Shown piece after piece: positions 21,868 to 31,844 of a stretch of 64,000 nucleotides of DNA. Position 1 is the stretch's first letter, and every line of letters begins with the position of its first letter. The DNA is from Dipteris shenzhenensis. Lineage: Eukaryota > Polypodiophyta > Polypodiopsida > Gleicheniales. A program made the position numbers and the translations under genes. The stretch lies in assembly GCA_047967505.1 (NCBI GenBank), contig CM106538.1; one strand, given 5' to 3'. The notes under the pieces are model-generated. The model did not search any database. It worked only from the letters and a program-made list of their open reading frames with translations, and was not told where the DNA came from.

Positions 21868-22196
21868 TGAAAGATCATAGTGGTAGGCAGAGAAGCAAGC
21901 TAACACTAGGAATGGAAAGGAAAGATAACAAGCATAATGGAAATGAAATGGAAAGAAAATGAAAGCAATGGACAAGTCCTCACATGATACCAAAAGAGCT
22001 TGATGTTGACTGATGTGTTAGACAATAGACAAGTATAACACTATATAGTGTGCCACTAGACTTTAAAAAGTCACAATGTCTATGGGATATCTCCCAATAT
22101 GACATGTGGTATGTCTAGGACGCACTAGACTATAAAACCACACCTAGACCACCTAGAACACTCATTTTAGACTCACTTTGGCTTCATATTCCAACA
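21868..22196 (-). repeat. Solo LTR in the LINE 5' UTR
   Basis: 329 bp with TG...CA ends, flanked by the 5-bp TSD TCCTT (21863-21867 and 22197-22201). No internal sequence remains, so this is a recombination product. It shares blocks with 45864-46157 and 59691-60192, notably the TTGGGAGTTATCCCAT-type block and GTTGTACTTGTCTA. Confidence 0.88.
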
Positions 22197-22388
22197 TCCT
22201 TTACCCTACCCTATCCTCACTCCTCCTCCCTCTTTCAGCCCTTCTCCTCCCCTCAGCTTCTCCCTGCCTACCTCAGCTCTCTCCCCTTCCTGTCTCCTGC
22301 CTTCAGCCTCTTCCTTCTCCTTCCTTGCAGAATTTTAGTCGGACGGAGTTCAACTGTGTTCGCGTCGGCCTTTCCACCCCGATTGACG

Positions 22389-22640
22389 ATGGCTCAGCCT
22401 TTAGCCAATCCTCACCCGTTTCCACTGGCCGCAAAAACCGTCATTTTCTCAAAAGACGAGCTGCAGTAGCTCAAAAAAGATACAGAGCAGGAGAGCTCGA
22501 CTTCCCTCTTTGCTTGCATCCTTGGGTCCCACCCTTCTAGGTTACAGGCCAGGGACTAGATGCTCGTTGCTCTACCTGAAGACCTCGCAGGGCACTTCTC
22601 AGATGTTCATCTGCTTGGGCAAGGTTTCTTCTAGATTGTT
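22389..22640 (+). pseudogene. LINE-A ORF1 remnant
   Basis: Opens MAQPLANPHPF and retains the first roughly 80 codons up to the GRG/FFQ block. It has TAG stops at 22467 (CAG in sister copies) and 22557 (TGG in sister copies), then the deletion to ORF2. Confidence 0.8.
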
Positions 22641-22648
22641 TTTTTTTT

Positions 22649-25600
22649 TTGGGTGTACCTCGCCGCCGCCGCAGGCAGCTGACTCGTAACCAACTTCATC
22701 CAGGTGTTACTAGGGGTCCCATGGACATTTTGATGATTCAGGAACACAAGTTGGATGCCAAGGATTGTTCCAAGTCGGGTAAGCTTCTTTCAAGCCACAC
22801 TTTTTGGTCACCCGCCTTGGGAAGCAGGGGAGATACTTGCATTTTTGTTTCTTCTTTAATACTCCCCTTGGTGATTGGACACGGGATCATAGTCCCTTCC
22901 AGAGCTCAATGGATTATACTTTTGATTGGTGGGCATAAGGTTGGTCTCTTAAACCTTTATGAACCCAATTGTAGAGGGGATCTTGTTCTTTTTTGAAAGA
23001 AATTGCTCTCTTGGTCACATATTGTAGATGCTTGGATTATAGGGGACGATTTCAACATGGTTGAAATGCCCTCAGACAAAAGGGGTGGTAGGGAAGGTGG
23101 CATTCACTCCCTAGAGAGACCAGCATGGGATGTCTTCCTTTTTTAGTACAGTGGCAGGGATGCTTGGCATGATGATGCTTTTCACACTCAGCCACATTCT
23201 CTCATGTTTTATTGGTCGAACAGGAGATTGCATATGCCTATACATGCACGGATTGATAGATTTTATGTGGATGATTGGGCTCTTGACACAGGTGGTATTG
23301 TTTGCATTGCAGCTAGGGTGTCCACTTTGGATCATTTTCCAGTGGTTTTGATGGTCTCAGATCCCCATGTGAGGCCCTGCTCTGCTAGTGTTAGGATTCC
23401 AGATTCCTTTTATGCAGAGGAGGGCCTTACAGAGACAATGTTGAGGACCTGGGTATCTCATTTGTAGGATGGGCATCTTTCTTCTTCAGACTTAGCCGCA
23501 GCCCTCTCTAATTTCAGTGACTTTTATCTTTCAGTTGCTCGTATCAAAGGGGGTGAGATTCTCAGGCATGAGATAGGTATCCGCCAGCAGTTGGCTGCCC
23601 TCCAGAGGGAGGAGCAGAAGAGGCCTACAGATGCTTGGATTCAGAAGTGCCTTGCTGCAGCAAGGGCTCAGCAGCAATCACTTTTAGATCAGAGAGCAGA
23701 GTATGCCTTTCACGCGACAGAGTCTTTTTGGACACAGAAGGGAGGTAGGGTCAACAAGCAGTTCTTCTCTACTCTTGGCCCCAGACATAGTAGCGAGAGC
23801 ATCTCACAGCTTGTTGACTCAATCGGAGTTCTTCAGACACATCCAGATTCCATCTTATAGGTTGTCACCGATTTCTATGCCTCCCTTCTTACAGCAGATC
23901 GAGACACTCAGGCCACAGATGATGCTAGAGTGGTTATTTGGCAACACTTACCTGGGTTGGTGACAGGGGATATGACTATTTCACTTGATGCACCCTAGAC
24001 TTCAGGACTGCTCTCTCCGCCCTTCACAAGGGCAAGTGTCCTAATTCAAATGGACTTACCCCCTTATTTTTTATTACTTTTTGGGATCAGATTGGGGATC
24101 ACATTACCTTAGCCCTGCAGGGTCTATGGGACTCGGGTGAGATGCCAGACTCACTTACGAAGGTCCTTATTCATTTGATTCCGAAAGGTGGTTGCAGGAA
24201 TTTAGTGTCTCAGTGAAGACCGATTACCTTGCTGGGAAAAATCCTAGCTAAAGCTATCAACCTTCGTCTGCAGCCCTTTCTACCAGATCTTATCCATGAT
24301 ACGCATACGGGTTTTGTGCATGGCAAGAGCATCTTTGAAAACATCTTCTCATTTTGGGAGGCTTCGGATTGGGCCATGCATAATGGCCATAGGCTGGCCA
24401 TTCTACTCTTGGACTTTGAGAAAGCTTATGACAAGGTAGACTGGGGCTTTTTGGAGGGCACACCTACTCGTTTTGGCTTCTCAGATGCATGGATCAGAGG
24501 GGTGTCAGCCCTCTACAGATCAGCCCACAGCCAGGTTCTTATTGGTGGAGTTAGGGGAGACAGGTTTGAGATTACCAGATCAGTCCGTCAGGGATGCCCC
24601 CTAGCTCCCTTTTTATTTCTTTTTGTGGCTGAGGCTATGAGCTATTACATTAGAGCTCAAGCTGGAATTGTAGGGCTCAGGCTCCCTCTGAGGCATGAGG
24701 ATGAGCTCTTAGATAGTGAGTTGGTAGATGACACGACTGTATTTTTGGATGCCACTCCACAGACACTAAATTCATTCAGGACAGCATTGGGTTTGTTTTG
24801 CATTGCAGCAAGTGCACACATTAATTGGAACAAATCCAATGGCTTTTGGATCAGTGATGAAGATACTCCAGTTTGGGGGATTGACATAGGGTTCACTTGG
24901 ATTCAGAGGGGAGTCTCCGTCAGATATCTGGGATGCCAGGTTGGGTTGGGCATCTTTCCGGCACAGCAATTCGCTCCCGTGTTGGAGAGTATCAAGAGGA
25001 AACTCATCTTTTGGAGTTCAGCCAAACTTGACCTTGCATCCAGAGTTGTGGTCGTGAACCAAGTATTATTGACCACTGCTTGGTTTGTTTGCTCATGTTG
25101 GTGCAGATCTTTTGGAGTTCAGCCAAACTTGACCTTGCATCCAGAGTTGTGGTTGTGAACCAAGTATCATTGACCACTGCTTGGTTTGTTTGCTCATGTT
25201 GGTGCAGATCTAGAGGTTGTATCGCTCAGCTCATGAGACCTATCAGGAACTTTCTATGGAGTGGTTTAGATGGCACCTCAGATGTTGTAGCTAGGGTGGC
25301 TTGGGAGACCCTCATTCTCCCCACAGGAGCAGGGGATCTCAATATTGTTGACCTGAGCTTGCAGTGTATGGCCTTTCTCTGCAAGTTTGTCATACGTGGA
25401 TTGATGCCTGGACAGGAGCCCTGGAAGGATTTTTTCTCACGCAGCATTCAGTCTTGCACCCCTTCTCATGGGGGAGATTAGTTGGACAGCAGTAGATGGA
25501 TCTTCACTTCAGCCCATCTCAAATCTCCCCCTTCCCCTCTCATGGCTGCTATTCTGAAAGCTTGGGGCTGCTTCAAAGACACTTCATAGGGTTCCACCCA

Positions 25601-26055
25601 CCTCTCATGAAGAGATTCAAAGCCAGCTAGTCATGTGGAATGACTTGATTTTGGATCATCATGGCAGGCCACTTAGAGTGTCACATTATATGCAGTGGTC
25701 TAGATGGGAGAGGGGACCTGCCTCTTCTGTAGGCGCTTGGCAGGCCTTTATGAGACTTCCAGAGGATCAAATACTTTTAGTAGTTGGCCACCTTAGAGGG
25801 AGTGCACTCAGGATACAGCAAATACATGAAGCCATTCTGCCAGAGTGGATTGACACAGATGACATGCCGCTTACAGAGTCCACTTGGTGGGGAGCGTTCT
25901 CAGGGATGGGCATTCTGTTACAGATCATTGCATTGCAGGATGCACATGAGGATACCCTTGTCTTTGATGTTCAATCGGGAGGCAGACTTATCAGATCTTT
26001 TGATTATATTCTTTTGGGGGTTGCATTTCAGCCTCTCAGGATTGCAGGATCTAGG
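22649..26055 (+). pseudogene. LINE-A ORF2 (endonuclease, RT)
   Basis: The endonuclease lacks its first residues but keeps IQEHKLD and later blocks. RT is well preserved over 24229-25158 with LLDFEKAYDKVDW, QGCPLAPFLFLF and ELVDDTTVF, where the usual ADD is VDD. The 101-bp tandem duplication at 25006-25207 shifts the frame. Several stops include TGA at about 22995 and 24217. The product would be inactive. Confidence 0.88.
25006..25207 (+). repeat. 101-bp tandem duplication in LINE ORF2
   Basis: Two near-identical units starting at the ATCTTTTGGAG word (25006 and 25107). The length is not a multiple of three. I see about two differences between units, so the event is recent relative to family divergence. 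Confidence 0.85.
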
Positions 26056-26649
26056 CACCAAATTTTGTGATCAACAGAGTGAGCTTTCATTTCAGTACGT
26101 CTAAAGGGAAGAAGAGATACACAAGAAGAAAAGTTTTTCAGTTCTTCTCTATCTAAGGGTTTAGGAGGTGGAGAGAAAGATTGAGAGAGGGTTTCAAAGG
26201 AGGCTTTATCATGAGGAGAAAGAAGATAAAGGTTGATGAAACTATGAAAATTGTTGTTTGAAGGGGCAAGACCAGCAGGGATGGGCGAGAAAAAACACCC
26301 GTGAGGATGATGATGTCATGGGCAAGACCATGAATGATAGAATGATACTAATTTAGAGAATTAGTATCATTAAGGTCAATGGCAGCAAGATTGGAGACAA
26401 CTCTCTGAAGTCTAGTAAGGGCACCATCACTTCCACTACGAGAGAACTTTAGGAGCTTTATCTAGTCATTGAGAGAAAGTATTTTGATAAGTAGAGGAGC
26501 ACTTTTAGCGAGCGTTTCGAGATCACGAGTTCTAGTAAAAGCGAAGAACTCAAATTGTTGAAAGCAAGTACCACTTGGGAAGCAGGAGAGGGAGTCAAAA
26601 GTGGGTTGTTGAGAGACTTTGATTGGAACGAGATGTCCCATGAATGTTT
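26056..26649 (-). pseudogene. Unrecognised minus-strand coding remnant with splice acceptor
   Basis: On the minus strand a textbook acceptor (pyrimidine tract then TTTTCAG, AG at 26651-26650) opens an exon-like stretch from 26649. It reads ETFMGHLVPIKVSQQ, later CFQQFEFFAFTRTRDLE and APLLIKILSLND. It then has two in-frame TAG codons and a frame change near 26290, and continues as a well-composed frame containing APSNNNFHSFINLYLLS and LKNFSSCVSLLPFRRTE. About 195 codons in all; amino-acid composition looks like real protein. I do not recognise a family. It could be a decayed host exon or part of an LTR element. The LINE at 26055 abuts it directly. Confidence 0.4.
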
Positions 26650-26785
26650 CTGAAAAGAGAGGAAAAGAGGTTAGAAAAAATTAATAAGTTAGAGAAAGTA
26701 GTAATGTCTGAGGGGGAAGTCCGCTCACTTCCGGAGGTGTTACCGGAGGCCTAAGGCCACTGATGTGAGAAGCGTGAAGTGGGTG
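26650..26785. other. Unassigned spacer
   Basis: Contains the pyrimidine tract feeding the acceptor at 26650 (minus strand). Nothing else is recognised. Confidence 0.3.
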
Positions 26786-27101
26786 ATGCGTAGACCTATG
26801 ACAAAACTCTACCTTAGCTGCACTACACGTGATGCATGAAACTATGACACAACACTAGTCCAAGGTGCTACGGAGTGTTGAGTGCTAGAACATGAAGAAC
26901 AAACCCAGAAAGGAGATAGGAAGGAACAACACTAATAATAGATAACGGAAAAAGCGATAGACAAGAGCATAACGCGAGCAAGTGCGTATCATAGAATGAA
27001 GGGATCCTCATACACTAGTCTCTCCGAAACAGAGATCAAAGATCACTTCTCCACAGTAGCAATTCAGAATTGTATGGGGATTGAGAGTGAGAAGGTGAGA
27101 G
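26786..27101. repeat. Repeat block 1 (partner of 28515-28830)
   Basis: Shares about 270 bp with 28515-28800, including GGTGCTACGGAGTG and AGAACAAACCCAGAAAGGAG. Its last 40 bases (TGTATGGGGATTGAGAGTGA and on) match the partner block only in reverse complement, so a terminal segment is inverted. It may be part of an LTR, but ends are not TG...CA as far as I can see. Confidence 0.7.
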
Positions 27102-28187
27102 GTGGCATAAATCCAATGGCTTTTGGATCAGTGATGAGGACACTCTAGTTTGGGGGCTTGACATAGGATTCACTTGGGTTCAGAGGGGTGTGCCTGTCAG
27201 GTATTTCGGCTGCCAGGTCGGCTTGGATATTTCTTCCACGCAGCAGTTTGCTCTCATGTTGGAGAGCATCAGGCTTTTTTGGAGCTCAGCCAAGCTAGAT
27301 CTTGCCTCTAGAGTTGTGGTTGTCAACCAGGTCCTCTTGGCCACGGTCTGGTTTGTTTGTTCTTGCTGGTGCTATTCTAGGGACTGCATCACTCAGATCA
27401 GGAGACTGATCAAAAATTTTCTTTGGAGTGGGCTTGATGGCACAGCAGATACCTTAGCCAGGGTGGCTTGGGAGACCCTCATCCTTCCTACATAGGAAGG
27501 GGGTCTCAATATTATTGATCCAGATTTACAGTGCAGAGCTTTACTATGCAAGATGGTGGTGCAGGGACTTATGCCAAGGCAGGAACCGTGGAAGGCCTTT
27601 CTTATTAGCAACATACAGAGGTGCACACCTTCTTCAGGAGGAGACTGGATGAGCAGTATTAGGTGGATCTTCACCACAGCACACCTCAGATCACCTCCGT
27701 CTCCTCTCATGGTTGCCATTCTGTAAGCATCGGCCAGTTTCAGGAGCACTCTTTGGAGGATTCCTCCTTCCTCTCGTGAAGAGATTGATAGGCAACCCAT
27801 CATGTGGAATGACAGTATTTTAGATTATCATGGCAGACCACTTGGTGCCTCACTCTACATGCAGTGGTCCAGGTGGGAGAGGGGACCTGCATCATCTTTG
27901 GGGTCTTGGAAAGCTTTCCGCAGGCTTCCAAAGGAGACCAAATCTCAATTGACAAGACATCTCAGAGGGAATGCAGGGAGGATCTTGCAGACTGAGGTAG
28001 CCCTTCCAGAGGAGTGGGTAGACACAGATGATATGCCACTCACTTGTTCTAGTTGGACAGGTACTTTTACAAGAGGCGGCGTTCCGCTTCAAGTTTTGGC
28101 CTTTCAAGATGCATAGGAGGATGCTTTAATTTTTATTGTGCAGGATGGTGACAGAGTGCTCAGATCCACAGAGGACATCTTGCTTGT
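27102..28187 (+). mobile_element. LINE-A internal fragment
   Basis: Starts abruptly in the RT C-terminal region (KSNGFWISDEDT block) and stops in the middle of ORF2 (DILL block), with neither 5' UTR nor 3' tail. Broken by TAG at 27493-27495 and 28114-28116, both CAG in sister copies. Sequence is closest to the 10048 copy. A fragment lacking both ends must come from rearrangement rather than direct insertion. Confidence 0.88.
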
Positions 28188-28514
28188 CACGCGAGGTGGA
28201 GGGTGCAAATAGTGAATGTCCAGCCATTGACTCATGTGACGTCTCTTCCAGCACCTGATTCCCTTTGTCTTGTGCTGCACCATGTCTCAAATGTCTAGCA
28301 TGTGACTCATGTAATGTTTCTTCTATAACCTACTTCCCTTTATGTTGTGCCATACCATGTCTCAAGGGCCCTCTTTCTTGGAGGAGATTGGAAGGTCCTA
28401 GTTGCTCCTCCGTACCCTTGTTCTGTCCTAGGATTGTCACTTCCTTTGCGAACTGCACTATTCTGAACTTCCGGGAACGAAACTGAGGTGTGCTTCCCTC
28501 CTCCTCAAAACTAC
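28188..28514 (-). mobile_element. Gypsy-A-related fragment
   Basis: Resembles Gypsy-A 5120-5390: the GTGACTC/GTCTCTTCCA region, then TGTCCTAG GTTGTCAC-like and AACTGAGGTGTGCT words in the same order. It is a second, diverged copy of the gag/protease linker of that family, without catalytic motifs. Confidence 0.6.
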
Positions 28515-28830
28515 TAGCACTGCATGATGCGCGAACCTATGGCACAACACTAGTCGAAGGTGCTACGGAGTGCTGAGTGCTAGAAGAGGAAGAACAAACC
28601 CAGAAAGGAGATAAGAAGGAACAATGCTAATAACAAATAACAGAGAAAGCGGTAGACAAGAGCATAGCGCGAGCAAGTAAGTATCATAGAGAATGAAGGG
28701 ATCCTCATAAGCTAGTCTCTCCGAAACAAAGATTAGAGATCACTCATCCTAAGTAGCAATACACCATAACAATGCAACAGGCAAGCTCGTAGCTGTAGCC
28801 TCTCTCCTTCTCACTCTCAATCCCCGTACA
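28515..28830. repeat. Repeat block 2 (partner of 26786-27101)
   Basis: Longer and apparently non-inverted version of the block, directly joined to the Gypsy-A-like fragment. That order suggests it is 5' flanking or LTR-derived sequence of the same family. Confidence 0.65.
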
Positions 28831-29139
28831 ATGCTGAATGAATCCCCATCCCCCTCATCTCCCCTCTTCACCCTCGCCTTCCGGATGGGAAATCCCCTCT
28901 CTTTCTCCTATTGATTGTCTCCTCATCCTTAGCCATCCCTCCACTGAGTCTCTTCATGTCTCTTGCAATGGCTAGGTTGCGCTGAGTTGATGCGTTGTAA
29001 CTACTCCATGTGCACTGCCTGCAACCACCCTGTATTTGACAAGGCACCGTGAGATGAAACATCTATGCCACCAATAAGTCAGGTCTACAGAGGTTGGCAG
29101 AGCGTAACTGCGCGACCTGAAGACCCTTGACGCATGACC
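28831..29139. other. Unassigned spacer
   Basis: Mixed-composition DNA. A short minus-strand open stretch (28868-29062) has no recognisable motif. No gene supported. Confidence 0.4.
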
Positions 29140-29345
29140 ATGTGCTTGGGTGATATGTCCTCTTGATGACTATGTCCCCATGTGACTATGTCATCCCGGT
29201 GACCATGTCCTCTCCATGACTTATGTCATCTTGTGACCATGTTGACTTGTGTCAACCTTGTGACCATGTCATCGCCATGACTTGTGTCATCCTTGTGACC
29301 ATGTCATCCCCTGACTTGTGTCATCCTTGTAACCATGTCATCCCC
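29140..29345. repeat. Minisatellite, about 30-36-bp unit
   Basis: Degenerate tandem units built on CTTGTGACCATGTCATC followed by ATGACTTGTGTCATC. At least five units are visible, the right-hand ones most regular. No spacer/repeat alternation of CRISPR type. Confidence 0.8.
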
Positions 29346-29586
29346 TCACTAAGTGACTGGACATAGCTAGTCCTGCATGATCTCTTTATAACAATTCAAG
29401 AAGCCAAAAGAGGCTTTAATGACTTAAGTGTACTATGTGTAATCATCCAAAAGTTTCAAGGGAAAGAGCATGTGTGTGGAATACTTCCAAATACACACAA
29501 ATAGGGTCACACTAATGCAAGGGGTTCATCGCACGCACACATAGACAAACACTTTTAGCTCCGAATTCCTAACACATGCACACTTC
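29346..29586. other. Unassigned spacer
   Basis: AT-rich, with short CA-rich words near 29540 and 29575. The word ATTCCTAACACATGCACAC next to the following LINE resembles ATTCCTAATGCACACAC near 30480, a possible imperfect TSD. Confidence 0.3.
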
Positions 29587-30430
29587 TTTTTTTGGTAAAT
29601 TTTTTATGCTTTATATTATACAGTAATGGGGAGCTCAAAAGTACATCAGCAGAATATCTCACTATATGATAAGTATACATGATAGTCTATGTAATGAGTT
29701 TGCGACAATCAAACGAAAGATTGTTCTTGAGAGTGTTGAAAAAAAGAAAAAAGAGGATCACCAAAGACTCTATGATTTCTATCCTTCCATAGAGTCCAAA
29801 GTGCCCAATAAACGACAACTCAAACCCTGTCTGCGTGGGTGAATCCCAAAAAGCTAGAAATTCTTGCCAAAGGTAGCATTAGGAAATCTAGCTCTCAAAC
29901 ATTGTCGAAGAAGACCCAAGAGTGGACAATGATAGAGGAGATGAGGCACAGATTCCTGTGGAGCCAAACATCTATGACAAACAGCCAGAGCAATATGTCT
30001 TCGTGCCAAGAGCTGTCCAGACAGAAAAACCCTCAGCATCAGCCGCCATAAAAAACCCTGCTGTCCAAGAGGAACTTTGGATCTCCAAAGTTGCCACAAT
30101 CTCTTCCTACCGGGAATTTATGCGCTAGACTTGATTTGCCTTATGTGAAACCCAAGGTGGAAGCAGCAAAACTTTATATAAGGAAGGTACCGTAATGTGA
30201 GATAGCCTCAAAGAACGGGCTGATGAAGCAAGGGAATGACAAGTCCAATCTTCAAGCCTATCCTGAAGCTCAAGTGGAGGTACCGGCAAAAAAGGCTGAA
30301 GCATATGAGCAATATTTGCCTCAGAGGACGATAATGCATCCCTATTGCAATCAAAGAAAAAGATATCATGGTACCATCATATGAACGGCATCAACCACAG
30401 AGTGGGATCCCTTTGAAACTAATAAAGTAG
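29587..30430 (-). mobile_element. Second LINE lineage (LINE-C), 3' part
   Basis: Minus-strand 3' end of an L1-type LINE distinct from LINE-A, beginning with a T-rich tail. The open stretch 29854-30099 is a C-terminal zinc-binding domain, with VPLGQQGFLWRLMLRVF, then CHRC and ESVPHLLYHCPL, the usual reverse-transcriptase-associated pattern. Further upstream sequence to about 30430 is more degraded. Confidence 0.75.
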
Positions 30431-30527
30431 GAACGTCTAGGTTTCAAGCCCCCCCCCCCCACACACACAGAGGTCCAAATTCCTAATGCACACACACAAC
30501 AACAAATACTCAATATCTTTTCCTTTT
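30431..30527. repeat. Poly-C/CA microsatellite
   Basis: A run of C followed by ACACACAC at about 30450-30475, then CA-rich sequence. Confidence 0.7.
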
Positions 30528-30940
30528 TATAGCTGAGTCTATGGGCTTCGTCTTGCAAGCTATTAGTTAGGGGACATTGGGGCTCTCTCTTCTGATTACG
30601 CAAGAGTAGGAGCTATAAGATACTGAGTTTGCAGATGACACATCAATCATAGTCAGGGCAGATCAGCAGAACTCACCACCACTGCCACATCCATTGATTG
30701 GTTTTGCCTAGCCTCAAGAGGACTTCTTAACGGGAATAAACCAAAAGGATTTTTGGCAAGTGCTGTGCAAGATCCTCTAGATTGGGTTGCTGAAAAACGT
30801 TCTTTTTTGGGTTCCTAGAGGCACTTCCACTAGTTATCTTTGCTTTCATTTAGTATTGATGTGTCTTTGGCTCAATAGTTTACACCTGTGTTGGAGAGTA
30901 TACGAAGGAAGCTAGCATATTGGAGCAATTCTAGACTTTG
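30528..30940 (+). pseudogene. LINE RT fragment, diverged
   Basis: Plus strand. AESMGFVLQAIS is followed by ELxDTEFADDTSIIVRADQQ, containing the RT catalytic ADD, then a stretch ending in LESIRRKLAYWSN. The order matches LINE RT thumb regions, but residues differ widely from LINE-A, so it belongs to another lineage, perhaps that at 29587. Several stops are present. Confidence 0.7.
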
Positions 30941-30954
30941 CACATCAAAGACCA

Positions 30955-31493
30955 AGGCATCCACATCCGTATCTTGCCGGAGACAGTCAATCTCTTGTTA
31001 TGAGGAGGAAGGGATCCTTCGAAGAGAATTCTTGAGACTGCCCCAACCTTTTAAGATGGAAGCCATAAGGGGAAAGTCAAGCATCCTGAAGTGTGTCGAC
31101 AAAAAGATCCATCGAGTGTTGTCCATCCAATCACCACCTGAGGAGGGGCACTCAAAGCCTGAGTAGTGTCACCCTTCTCAAATCTTGGCCAGTACTTGGA
31201 CAGATATGATACACACTCTGATGGCCATTCGGGCGACCATGCAAGGATCATCTCGAGCAGCCTCCTCCAGGAGAGTTACTTTTCTCAGAGATTGGAGAGA
31301 CTCTCCCTTCTTTGCTGAGACTTCTACAGGGTTGAGATGGCATTTTCAGCCTCAGCCTTGGTTTCTTTCTACCTCATTCCTCTGAGGTGTTTTTATTACA
31401 TGCTTAGCATGGTGTATTTCCGCACAGAGCTTGCCCTAGCGGGTTTCTTTCTTACTTAATAGAAGTCTCTTTTTTGAAAAAGAAAAAAAAAAG
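30955..31493 (+). mobile_element. LINE-A copy with 5' inversion
   Basis: 30980-31168 is LINE-A ORF2 in antisense. It is directly followed at about 31169 by sense-strand ORF2 C-terminus, 3' UTR and poly-A (31169-31493). Antisense 5' part joined to a sense 3' part with a tail is the standard product of twin priming. No clear TSD was found. Confidence 0.8.
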
Positions 31494-31844
31494 AGTAGAG
31501 TCAATATTGTTGTTCAATGTTAAAGTCTAGTCTTTCCTCTCTACAAAGAAGTCATAGGCATCCAAGCAATAAGTCTCCTTTCAACCAAACAGCCTTTCTT
31601 CACATGCTCAGAAGGACTCATCTTGAATCGTATTATTTTTCATACACATACGTAATTCTTCATTTTTACTTTTCTTCAAATCGTGGACACAAGGTGCCCC
31701 AATTTAGAAGACTCCTTGCTATATTTAGCTGCTTGCTAAACCTTTCTTACCCTTCCCATGTCTTCACTGATTCACTAACATTATTCTTCCCCTTAGGCAT
31801 GTATCTCTAGGTGCAATGTTAATGAACTAACCTCGAGGCCCCAA
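31494..31844. other. Unassigned spacer
   Basis: Short open stretch at 31517-31810 (plus) without a motif. Possibly copia sequence upstream of the next feature, but not demonstrable. Confidence 0.3.

Larger units (their letters stand above)
21500..26055 (+). mobile_element. LINE-A copy, internally deleted, 3'-truncated
   Basis: Starts with the pyrimidine-rich 5' UTR (21500-21867 and 22197-22330, split by a solo LTR), then the ORF1 start at about 22389. ORF1 stops being collinear at 22640 and the sequence jumps across a run of T directly into the ORF2 endonuclease at 22649. ORF2 runs through endonuclease and RT to 26055, where LINE homology ends without a 3' UTR or poly-A. A 101-bp tandem duplication lies in ORF2 at 25006-25207. 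ORF1 stops include TAG at 22467-22469 and 22557-22559. Confidence 0.88.

Noticed and set aside
26056-26075. Minus-strand TTTGGTGCC resembling a tRNA-Asp primer-binding site
   Set aside because: It falls inside the well-composed open frame of the 26056-26649 remnant and has no LTR end beside it.
29140-29345. CRISPR-like regular repeats
   Set aside because: Units are contiguous and degenerate with no unique spacers; a eukaryotic minisatellite.
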